Source of the DNA: JAWKIW01 sp046331175
Lineage (GTDB): Bacteria; Actinomycetota; Acidimicrobiia; Acidimicrobiales; Acidimicrobilacustridaceae
Direction of reading: 5' to 3'
Assembly: GCA_046331175.1 (NCBI GenBank)
Contig: JAXLRI010000019.1
Coordinates: 1-60,889 of the forward strand
DNA: 60,889 nt
The notes under the pieces are model-generated. The model made no database searches and was not told the origin of the DNA. It saw nothing but the letters and a program-made list of their open reading frames with translations. Made by a program: the position numbers and the translations under genes. The stretch's first letter is position 1. Every line of letters begins with the position of its first letter. This document shows positions 17,419 to 26,093 of the stretch, piece after piece.

Positions 17419-18827
17419 GGGCGGGCGGCCGTGCCCGCGGTGGTGGCTGCGCTCGTGGACGGCGTGCTCGACGCGGGTGTGCTCGACGCAGGCGAGGCAC
17501 CCGAGGACGACGCCCCCGACGAGGACGACGCCCCCGTCGACGCGGCCCCGGACGAACGGCCGGACGCGGAGGCGGCGCCCGAGGACGACGCGCCCGGCGA
17601 GGACGACCCGCCGCCGAGGGCGCTGACGTCGACCGGCTGGCCGTCGGGGCCGACCACCTGCGGCTGGCCGTCGGGGCCGGTGCGCAGCGAGAACCCGCCG
17701 CTGCCGAGCCCGCCGGCGGGGGCGGTGGTGGGCGGGGCCTGGGCACCGGCGGGGGGCGCGACCTGCAGCGAGGCGGCGTCCCAGGTGCCGTACAGCGGGT
17801 TGACGGTGACGGCGACGCCGGTGGCGGCCTTCTGGAAGGCGCCCGCCCGGACGGTCTGGCCCAGCTGCTGCTTCACCTGTGCCTCGACCCGGTCCTTGTA
17901 CTGGTCGTAGGTGGGGATCTGCCGGTCGGTGACCTTGACGATCAGCCAGCCGGCCTCCGTGCGCAGCGGACCGGTGATGGTCCCGACCGGGGCGGTGAAC
18001 AGCGCGTCGGCCTGGTCCTGGGGCAGGTTCTGCACGTCGCTCTGGCCGAGGCAGCCCACCTCGCCGCCCTGGGCCTTGGACTGGGGCTCGTCGCTGTCGC
18101 TCTTGGCCACGGTCGCGAAGTCGGCGCCACCGTCGAGGCGGGCCCGCACCTGGTCGGCCCGCGCCTTCTGGGCGTCGATCTCGGCCGCCGGCGGCGCCTG
18201 CTGGCTGGTCAGGGCGCTGGGCGGGACGATGTAGATGACGCTGGCGCACGACTTGGTGAGCTGGTCCTTGTTGGCGTCGAACAGCTGGCGGGCCTGGGTG
18301 GCCACCTCGTTGGGGTCGAGCAGGCGGTCGGCGATGGCGTTCTCGGCGATGAGGCCGTCGATCACCACCGGCAGCAGCGGTCCGAGGTCCTCGGCGGTGG
18401 CCGACGAGGGCGTGGCGGCGGCCGCACCCGACGACGAGGCGCCCGAGAGCTGGCTGGTGATCGAGGCCTTCATGGCCTCGCGCTGCTGGTCGGTGATGGT
18501 GATGCCCTGCCGGGCGGCCTCATCGGTCCAGATGCGGTACTGGACGAAGGCGCTCAGCATGGCGGCGGTCAGCGACGTCGGGTACGCCACCGGCGTGGTG
18601 CCCGAGCTGGAGGCGCCGGTGCCGGCGCCGGTGAAGGTCTGGTCGAAGTTCTTGGCCACCGCCGGCTTGGCCGAGACCTTCTCCAGGGTGGCCAGGAAGT
18701 CGGACTGGGACAGCGTCCACGAGCCGACCGTGAGCGCCGTCGGGTTGGTCACCGAGCAGGCCCCGGTGGCGGCCACGACGAGCGCGGCCACCAGGGCGAG
18801 GATAAGGGAGCGGGCGAGTCGAGTCAC
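17415..18827 (-). CDS. PpiC/SurA-like lipoprotein, probably catalytically weakened
   Basis: 470 aa from the GTG at 18827 (VTRLARSLILALV), a start supported by a -10 box 10 nt upstream. Signal sequence with lipobox-like ATGAC. SurA N-like domain, then a parvulin-like domain (ADFATVAKSDSDEPQSKAQGG; AGWLIVKVTDRQIPTYDQY). The usual SH(I/V)L histidine is replaced (CASVIYIV), so isomerase activity is doubtful. The two domain cysteines (KSCAS, GEVGC) match those of the downstream paralogue. A Ser/Ala-rich low-complexity tail of about 80 residues ends the protein. Tandem duplicate of 16129-17418. Confidence 0.8.
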   Translation of the reverse strand: MTRLARSLILALVAALVVAATGACSVTNPTALTVGSWTLSQSDFLATLEKVSAKPAVAKNFDQTFTGAGTGASSSGTTPVAYPTSLTAAMLSAFVQYRIWTDEAARQGITITDQQREAMKASITSQLSGASSSGAAAATPSSATAEDLGPLLPVVIDGLIAENAIADRLLDPNEVATQARQLFDANKDQLTKSCASVIYIVPPSALTSQQAPPAAEIDAQKARADQVRARLDGGADFATVAKSDSDEPQSKAQGGEVGCLGQSDVQNLPQDQADALFTAPVGTITGPLRTEAGWLIVKVTDRQIPTYDQYKDRVEAQVKQQLGQTVRAGAFQKAATGVAVTVNPLYGTWDAASLQVAPPAGAQAPPTTAPAGGLGSGGFSLRTGPDGQPQVVGPDGQPVDVSALGGGSSSPGASSSGAASASGRSSGAASTGASSSSGASSSGASPASSTPASSTPSTSAATTAGTAARP

Positions 18828-18837
18828 AAGGACCGCC

Positions 18838-18843
18838 AGCCTA
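18838..18843 (-). promoter_or_regulatory. -10 box (TAGGCT) of the PpiC pair
   Basis: TAGGCT on the minus strand, 10 nt before the GTG at 18827; the mRNA would have a leader of only a few nt. Confidence 0.45.
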
Positions 18844-18962
18844 CGGATCGGGCCGGGGCCGGACCAGTCAAGGGGCGGCCCCGGACCACCCGGCGACCAC
18901 ACGCCGACCGGACGGCCGCCGGGCGCCCGGGTGGCGCCGCCGAGCGCTCCGGTCGGCCCGGT

Positions 18963-21900
18963 TCACGAGGCCGCCGGGGCCTCCTCGTCGGGCGGCGGCA
19001 CCAGCTCGTGGAGGGCCGACCGGACGGTGGCCACGGCCTCGTCGGCGCGGCGGATCGGCAGCTGGAGCTGGCCGACCTCGTCCTTGTAGACGGCCCCCTT
19101 GAACAGCCGCTGGAGCCGCAGCTGCTTGGAGGTCTTGAGCCGGATCGGGGCGATGCGGGCCACCAGCTTCGGCCCGCCGAAGCCCCCCGCCCCACCCGAG
19201 CCGGTGGTGACCGCGACCTCGCGGACGCCGGTGCGCACGCACTCGGCCCGCAGGCGAGCCACCTCGAGCAGGGCCTCCGCCGCGGTGGGGACGGGCCCGT
19301 AGCGGTCCTCCCACTCGGCCCGGATGTCGTCGACCTCGGCTTGGTCGGTGACCGCGGCGAGCCGGCGGTAGGCCTCGAGGCGCAGCTCCTCCTTGCCCAC
19401 GTAGGTCTTGGGGAGGTTGGCGTCGAGCGGGAGCTCGAGCTTGATCTCGGCCGGCTCGCGGACCTCCTCGCCCTTCAGCTCGGCCACCGCCTCGGTGACC
19501 ATCTGGCAGTACAGGTCGTACCCGACGGCCGCGATGTGACCCGACTGGCCGGTGCCGAGCAGGTTGCCGGCACCGCGGATCTCGAGGTCGCGCATGGCGA
19601 TCTTGAAGCCCGAGCCCAGCTCGGTGGTCTCGCCGATGGTCTTGAGCCGCTCGTAGGCCTCCTCGGTGAGGGCCCGGTCGCGCGGCGAGAAGAGGTAGGC
19701 GTAGGCCCGCTGGCCGGCGCGGCCGACGCGGCCGCGCAGCTGGTGGAGCTGGCCCAGGCCGAGGAGGTCGGCCCGGTCGACCACCAGGGTGTTCACGGTG
19801 GGCATGTCGATGCCCGACTCGATGATGGTGGTGCACACCAGCACGTCGTAGGCGCCCTCCCAGAAGTCGTAGACGACCTGCTCGAGCGTGCCCTCGTCCA
19901 TCTGGCCGTGGGCCACCGCCACCCGCGCCTCGGGCACGAGGTCGCGGATCTCCGACGCCACCTTGTCGATGTCGCGCACGCGGTTGTGGACGAAGAACAC
20001 CTGGCCCTCGCGCAGCAGCTCGCGGCGGATGGCCTCGGCGACCGCCCGCTCGTCGTACTCGTCGACGTAGGTGAGGATCGGCTGCCGCTCGGCGGGAGGC
20101 GTGGTGAGGATGGTGAGGTCGCGGATGCCGGTGAGGCTCATCTCGAGCGTGCGCGGGATGGGCGTGGCCGTCAGCGTCAACACGTCGACGCCCACCTGCA
20201 GCTGCTTGATCTTCTCCTTGTGCGACACCCCGAAGCGCTGCTCCTCGTCGACCACCAGCAGCCCGAGGTCCTTGTAGGTGACGTCCTCGCTGAGCAGGCG
20301 GTGGGTGCCGATCACCACGTCGACCTCGCCGTCGCGCACCCCCTCGACCACGGCGTTGGCCTGGGCCGTGGTGAGGAACCGGCTGAGGACCTCCACGCGG
20401 ACGGGGTAGCCGGCGAAGCGGTCGGAGAAGGTCTGGAAGTGCTGCTGCGCGAGCAGCGTGGTGGGCACCAGCACGGCCACCTGCCGGCCGTCCTGCACCG
20501 CCTTGAAGGCGGCCCGGATGGCCACCTCGGTCTTGCCGAAGCCGACGTCGCCGCACACCAGCCGGTCCATGGGGACGTCGGCCTCCATGTCGGCCTTGAC
20601 GTCGTCGATGGCCTTGAGCTGGTCGGGCGTCTCCTCGTACGGGAAGGCCGACTCGAGCTCGTGCTGCCAGGGGGTGTCGGCGGCGTAGGCGTGGCCGGGC
20701 GTGTTGACCCGGGTCTGGTAGAGCACCACCAGCTCCTGGGCGATCTCGGCCACCGCCGACCGGACCTTGGCCTTGGTCTTGGACCAGTCGCTGCCGCCCA
20801 GCTTGGACAGGCTCGGCGAGTCGCCACCGGTGTAGTGGCGCACGGCGTCGATCTGGTCGGACGGGACGTAGAGCTTGTCGTCGCCGCGGTACTCGAGCAG
20901 CAGGTAGTCGCGCTCGACGCCGTTGATGGCCCGCTTGACCATGCCGCCGTAGCGGGCCACGCCGTGCTGGTGGTGCACGACGTGGTCGCCCACCTTGAGG
21001 TCGTCGAAGACGCCGGCCTCACCCGCCGAGCGGCGGGGCCGAGCCCGGCGGTGGGCCCGGCGGCGACCGGTGACGTCGGCCTCGGCCAGGACCGCGAGCT
21101 GCACCGACGGCAGCACGAACCCCCGCTCGAGCGGCGCCACGGTGACCACCAGGCCGGGGGCGGTGAGGTCGGCGGTGCCCTCGAGGTCGACGCCGGCCAC
21201 CAGGCCGTGGTCGCCGAGCAGGCTCGCCAGCCGGCCCGCCGACCCGGCACCGTCGGCCCCCACCACCACGCGGTACCCGTCGGCCAGCAGGTCGCGCAGC
21301 TGGCGGACGAGGTGCTCGCCGTCGCCGTGCACCGGCGCCCAGCCGGCGGCGGCGACGGTGGCCACGTCGGGTGACTCGGGCGCGGTCGACACGGTCCACG
21401 CCGGCGCCTCGGTGCTCGCCAGCAACCGGTCGAACGGCAGGTGCAGCGAGGGGAACTCGCGATCGTCGGCCCCCCACGTGCGCGACAGCGTCGCTTCGAG
21501 GTCGGCCTCCTCGGCGAGGATGTCGGCCGCCCGGTCGCGCAGGCGCCGGGGCTCGACGAGCAGGATCTGGGCCGACGGGCCGAGCAGGTCGAACAGGACC
21601 CGCTCGTCGTCGGCCAGCCACGGCAGCCACGACTCCATGCCGTCGAAGGTGAGGCCCTCGGCGAGGCGCTCCCACTGCTCGCGCCCCCAGGGCTCGGTCG
21701 CCACGAGGGCCTCGGCGCGGGCCCGGACCTCGGGCGTGGGCAGCAGCTCGCGGCACGGGAAGATCTCGACGGAGGCCACCGGATCGGTGGCCCGCTGGTC
21801 GCTGACCGAGAACTCGGTGAGCCGGTCGACCTCGTCGCCCCACAGGTCGATGCGCACCGGCACGTCGTCGGTGGAGGGGAAGACGTCGACGATGGAACCC

Positions 21901-22457
21901 CGGACCGCCACCTCGCCCCGGTGCTCGACCTGGTACTCGCGCCGGTACCCGAGCCCGACCAGCCGCTCGACGAGCTCGACCGGGTCGAGCTGGTCGCCGG
22001 GGCGGACCACGACCGGCTCGACCTCCTCGACGTGGGGGCCGAGGCGCTGCAGCAGGGCCCGCACCGGCGCCACGACCACCGCCGGCAGGCGATCGGGGTC
22101 CGCGCCCTCCGTCGCACCAGCGCCGGCCCGGAGCCGCCAGAGGGTGCGGAGGCGACGGCCCATGGTGGCCACGGTGGGGCTCATCCGCTCGAACGGCAGC
22201 GTCTCCCAGGCCCCGAACGCCTCGACCTGGTCGTCGCCCAGGTAGGCGGCCAGGTCGTGGGCCAGCTTCTCGGCGTCGCCGGTGGTGGGCACGGCCACGA
22301 CGATCGGGCGGCGGCCGGACAGGTGCGCGAGCCCGGCGATGGCGATGGCCCGGGCCGGCTCGGGCACCGCCAGCAGGGCGGAGGTGCGCCCGAGCGCGCT
22401 GAGGAGCCCGGGTTCGTCCCGGAGCAGGGGGGCGAGCGCGGCGAGGTTCGAGGCCAT
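18963..22457 (-). CDS. mfd: Transcription-repair coupling factor
   Basis: 1164 aa, full length. UvrB-like N-terminal module, CarD-like RNA-polymerase-interacting domain (about 485-545, VGDHVVHHQHGVARYGG), then SF2 translocase with Walker A GDVGFGKT (636-643), DEEQ box (737-740) and RecG-like TRG region, ending in the TRCF C-terminal domain (about 1000-1110). It removes stalled RNA polymerase and recruits UvrA. Start ATG 22457, 11 nt after the response-regulator stop, so it is the last gene of the rplY-pth-kinase-regulator-mfd transcript. Confidence 0.97.
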   Translation of the reverse strand: MASNLAALAPLLRDEPGLLSALGRTSALLAVPEPARAIAIAGLAHLSGRRPIVVAVPTTGDAEKLAHDLAAYLGDDQVEAFGAWETLPFERMSPTVATMGRRLRTLWRLRAGAGATEGADPDRLPAVVVAPVRALLQRLGPHVEEVEPVVVRPGDQLDPVELVERLVGLGYRREYQVEHRGEVAVRGSIVDVFPSTDDVPVRIDLWGDEVDRLTEFSVSDQRATDPVASVEIFPCRELLPTPEVRARAEALVATEPWGREQWERLAEGLTFDGMESWLPWLADDERVLFDLLGPSAQILLVEPRRLRDRAADILAEEADLEATLSRTWGADDREFPSLHLPFDRLLASTEAPAWTVSTAPESPDVATVAAAGWAPVHGDGEHLVRQLRDLLADGYRVVVGADGAGSAGRLASLLGDHGLVAGVDLEGTADLTAPGLVVTVAPLERGFVLPSVQLAVLAEADVTGRRRAHRRARPRRSAGEAGVFDDLKVGDHVVHHQHGVARYGGMVKRAINGVERDYLLLEYRGDDKLYVPSDQIDAVRHYTGGDSPSLSKLGGSDWSKTKAKVRSAVAEIAQELVVLYQTRVNTPGHAYAADTPWQHELESAFPYEETPDQLKAIDDVKADMEADVPMDRLVCGDVGFGKTEVAIRAAFKAVQDGRQVAVLVPTTLLAQQHFQTFSDRFAGYPVRVEVLSRFLTTAQANAVVEGVRDGEVDVVIGTHRLLSEDVTYKDLGLLVVDEEQRFGVSHKEKIKQLQVGVDVLTLTATPIPRTLEMSLTGIRDLTILTTPPAERQPILTYVDEYDERAVAEAIRRELLREGQVFFVHNRVRDIDKVASEIRDLVPEARVAVAHGQMDEGTLEQVVYDFWEGAYDVLVCTTIIESGIDMPTVNTLVVDRADLLGLGQLHQLRGRVGRAGQRAYAYLFSPRDRALTEEAYERLKTIGETTELGSGFKIAMRDLEIRGAGNLLGTGQSGHIAAVGYDLYCQMVTEAVAELKGEEVREPAEIKLELPLDANLPKTYVGKEELRLEAYRRLAAVTDQAEVDDIRAEWEDRYGPVPTAAEALLEVARLRAECVRTGVREVAVTTGSGGAGGFGGPKLVARIAPIRLKTSKQLRLQRLFKGAVYKDEVGQLQLPIRRADEAVATVRSALHELVPPPDEEAPAAS

Positions 22458-22468
22458 GGCGAGCCCGG

Positions 22469-23265
<797 letters not shown>

Positions 23266-23269
<4 letters not shown>

Positions 23270-24180
23270 GACGGCCCTCCGGCCCGCTCGGCGGCAGCCT
23301 CGTCGACCGGGGGCAGGGCCGGGAGGGCGAACCAGGCGGTGGCCCCGCCGCCGGGCGTGTCGTCGAGGCCCATCCGGCCCCCGTGGCGCTCGACCACCTC
23401 GGCGCAGATCGCCAGCCCCAGGCCGGTGGAGCGACTGCCGGCGCCCCGCACGAAGGCGGTGAACACGTCGGCGCGCACGGCCGGGTCGACGCCGGGACCG
23501 TGGTCGACCACCTCGATGCGCACGTGGGGACGACCGTCCACCTCGACGTCGTGGCCGTGGACCTCGAGCGCGCTGCCGGCGGGCGCGTGGCGGGCGGCGT
23601 TGGCCACCAGGTTCACCACCAGCTGCTCGATCTGGCCGTGATCGGCGTCGACGAGGGCCAGGTCGTCGGGGACGTCGACGACCAGGTCGTGGTCGCGCAG
23701 CAGCGGCGCCAGTGCCCGCAGGCGGTCGTGCACCAGCTCGTCGAGGTCGACGGCCTGGCGTCGGGGCGTGAAGGCGTCGGCGTCGATGCGGCTCATGGCC
23801 AGCAGGTTCTGCACCAGCAGATCGAGGCGATCGACCTCGTCGCAGACGACCTGCACCAGCTCGGTGCGGGTGGCGGAGTCGAACGGGACGCCGTCGCGCA
23901 GGTCGACGGCGATGGCGCGGATGGCGGCCAGCGGGGTGCGCAGGTCGTGGGTGACCGACCGCAGCAGGGCGCTGCGCTGCAGGTCGTGGCGGTGCAGGTC
24001 GACGACGGTCTCGTCGCGGCGGCGCAGCGCGGCCCGCAGCCGCTCGGCCTCGGCGGTGGCGGTGGCCACCCGGGCCCGGGTCCGGCCGGTGACGGCGACG
24101 ACGGTCCCGGCGACGGCGACCGCCGCCACCACCGGCAGGCGACGCCGCCACGCCCGCGACGCCCCGACCGCCTCCCTCAC
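23266..24180 (-). CDS. Short sensor histidine kinase (KdpD C-terminal type)
   Basis: 304 aa, GTG start. One hydrophobic segment (about 14-31), a short coiled linker, then the DHp domain with His78 in SVTHDLRTPLAAI, and a HATPase domain with N-box NLVANAARHAP, G1 DHGPGVD, F-box FVRG and G2 STGLGLAI. There is no extracellular or PAS/GAF sensor domain, and the Usp/KdpD N-terminus is missing; the signal is probably membrane-derived or from a partner. Start overlaps the pth stop as GTGA; stop overlaps the regulator start likewise. Confidence 0.9.
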
Positions 24181-24806
24181 GACCCGGTCGCGCCCAGGTC
24201 GGTGCCGTTGAAGGCGTTCATGGCCGCCTCGGGCCCCTCGGCGGCGATCCGCTCGACGGCGTCGGCGGCGATGGCCACCACCTCGGCCAACATCGAGCGC
24301 TCGGCCTTGCCGACCTTGCGCAGGACGTGGTCGGCGCCGGCGTCCTTGGCGGGCGGCTTGCCCACCCCGATGCGGATGCGCACGAAGCCGTCGTCGTGGA
24401 GGTGGGCCTTGATGGACCGCAGGCCGTTGTGGCCGGCCAGGCCACCGCCGACCTTCACCCGCAGGCGACCGGTGGGCAGGTCGAGCTCGTCGTGGACCAC
24501 GACGAGGGCGCGGACGTCGTCGATGCCGAAGCGGCGAACCAGCGGGGCGACCGACTCCCCGGACAGGTTCATGTAGGTCTGGGGCTCGGCCAGCGCCACC
24601 CGCCGCCCGTCGATGCGCACCTCGTCGACCAGGGCCCGCTCCTTGCCCTTGCGCAACGAGCCGCCGTGGCGCTCGGCCAACAGGTCGACGACGTCGAAGC
24701 CGACGTTGTGGCGCGTGTGGGCGTACTCGGCGCCGGGGTTGCCGAGGCCGACCACCAGCAGGTCGGCCGGCGTGCCTCGCCGCTCGGGGCGGCCGGTGCG
24801 TGCCAT
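24177..24806 (-). CDS. pth: Peptidyl-tRNA hydrolase
   Basis: 209 aa. All catalytic residues are visible: Asn23 (GLGNPG), His33 (TRHNVGF), Asn80 (TYMNLSG) and Asp106 (VVHDELDLP), equivalent to E. coli Asn10, His20, Asn68 and Asp93; GHNGLRS is also present. It recycles peptidyl-tRNA dropped from ribosomes. Lies 33 nt after rplY, as in many actinobacteria, and is unusually coupled by a GTGA overlap to a sensor kinase. Confidence 0.97.
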   Translation of the reverse strand: MARTGRPERRGTPADLLVVGLGNPGAEYAHTRHNVGFDVVDLLAERHGGSLRKGKERALVDEVRIDGRRVALAEPQTYMNLSGESVAPLVRRFGIDDVRALVVVHDELDLPTGRLRVKVGGGLAGHNGLRSIKAHLHDDGFVRIRIGVGKPPAKDAGADHVLRKVGKAERSMLAEVVAIAADAVERIAAEGPEAAMNAFNGTDLGATGS

Positions 24807-24839
24807 GGCGGGGTCCCGGCCCGACCGGCGGGACCGGGG

Positions 24840-25496
24840 CTACTCGCCCGCGTCGTCCGACCCGCCATCGCCGCCGCCCTCGACGTCGGCGGTGCCGCCC
24901 TCCTCCTCGGTGGCCAGCTCGGGGTTCTGCAGCAGCAGGGTCGAGCGGGTGGCGCTGCCCTGGGCGACGACGTCGTCGAGGTCGGTGGGCGTGGTCACGC
25001 CGTCGGGCAGGACGATGTCGCGGACCTGGACCGTGGTGCCGAGCTCGAGCTCGGAGACGTCGGCCTCGAGCTGGTTCGGGATGGTGCCCGGGCGGGCCTC
25101 GACGGTGAGCGTGTGCTTGAGCTGGTCGACCATGCCGCGCAGCGCCTCGAGCTTGGGCGACTCGCCGACGAGCACGATGGGCACCTCGACGGTGAGGGGG
25201 GCGTCGGGGTCGATGAGCTGGAAGTCGACGTGGGTGACGGTGCGGCGCACGGGGTGGCGCTGGAGCTCCTTGACGATCGACAGCCGCGTGGTGCCCTCGA
25301 CGGTGAGGTCGATCAGGGCGTTCAGGCCGGCGTCGGTGGACAGCGCCCGGCGCAGCTCGGGCCAGTCGACCGCGACCGGCACGGCCTCGGTGCCGAGCCC
25401 GTACACCACCGCGGGGATCTTCCCGGTGGCCCGCAGCCGCTTGGCGGCTCGGGTGCCGGTCTCGCGGCCGGTCTCGACGGTGAGCGATGCAGTCAT
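24840..25496 (-). CDS. rplY: Ribosomal protein bL25, long CTC form
   Basis: 218 aa from the ATG at 25496. The N-terminal L25 domain (about 1-95; GTRAAKRLRATGKIPAVVYG) binds 5S rRNA, followed by the CTC/TL5 beta domain (EVPIVLVGESPKLEALRG, then VRDIVLPDG). The acidic Gly/Glu/Asp-rich tail (about 195-218) is typical of the long form. First gene of the rplY-pth operon. The frame extends upstream, but homology starts at MTASLTVETG; AGGAAC precedes it. Confidence 0.95.
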   Translation of the reverse strand: MTASLTVETGRETGTRAAKRLRATGKIPAVVYGLGTEAVPVAVDWPELRRALSTDAGLNALIDLTVEGTTRLSIVKELQRHPVRRTVTHVDFQLIDPDAPLTVEVPIVLVGESPKLEALRGMVDQLKHTLTVEARPGTIPNQLEADVSELELGTTVQVRDIVLPDGVTTPTDLDDVVAQGSATRSTLLLQNPELATEEEGGTADVEGGGDGGSDDAGE

Positions 25497-25743
25497 GGTG
25501 GTCGGTTCCTGTCCCTGGGCCCGGCCCGGAGCGGGGGTGGTCCCCGGCCCGTGCGCGAGCGAACAACGGCCCGACATGCTACCGGCCCCGGCCGCCGAAC
25601 GGGAATCGACGCCCGGCGGCGGGCGCCGGGTGAGATCCCCCAGCCGGGTGCCGCCAGCCTGTGACCTAGGACCCTTCCGGGGGGCGGTGCGGATCGCAGA
25701 GGCTGGCCCGGAGTCCCGTGCGAGCGGCCCGAGGAGCACGGCC

Positions 25744-26031
25744 ATGTCCAGCCCGACCACCACCGCCACCGACGCCCACGCCGACACGGGCCCGATCGAC
25801 GAGACCGAGGACTGGGGCTTCGCCAAGGCGATGATCCGCGGCTCGGTCATCGGCATCGTGGTGTTCATCGCCCTGATCTACGGCATCGTCTACGCCATCA
25901 ACCAGTCGATGGGGGGACCGTGGAACTCGGCGAGCATCGGGGTGATCGCGCTGTGGACCGGCGTCTGGGCCGGCCTGTTCCTCGGCGGCACCGTGTCGGT
26001 GGGCCTCTGGGCCCACAAGCGCCACGCCTGA
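25744..26031 (+). CDS. Small two-TM membrane protein, unknown function
   Basis: 95 aa. Acidic, Thr-rich N-terminus (about 28 aa), then two hydrophobic helices beginning GSVIGIVVFIAL and IGVIALWTGVW, with a Gly-rich turn and a short basic end (AHKRHA). No family recognised. Single gene, divergent from rplY across 247 nt in which CCTAGGACCCTTCC is the only notable element. Confidence 0.65.
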   Translation: MSSPTTTATDAHADTGPIDETEDWGFAKAMIRGSVIGIVVFIALIYGIVYAINQSMGGPWNSASIGVIALWTGVWAGLFLGGTVSVGLWAHKRHA

Positions 26032-26049
26032 CACCGCTTGCCACCGGTC

Positions 26050-26084
26050 GCGACCCGGTCGAGGCCCGGGCCGACCCGGGTCGC
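26050..26084. terminator. Bidirectional terminator-like hairpin
   Basis: Arms GCGACCCGG (26050-26058) and CCGGGTCGC (26076-26084) are perfectly complementary; the loop contains its own GGCCCGGGCC palindrome. Between convergent genes. Confidence 0.55.
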
Positions 26085-26093
26085 GGCGGCCCG

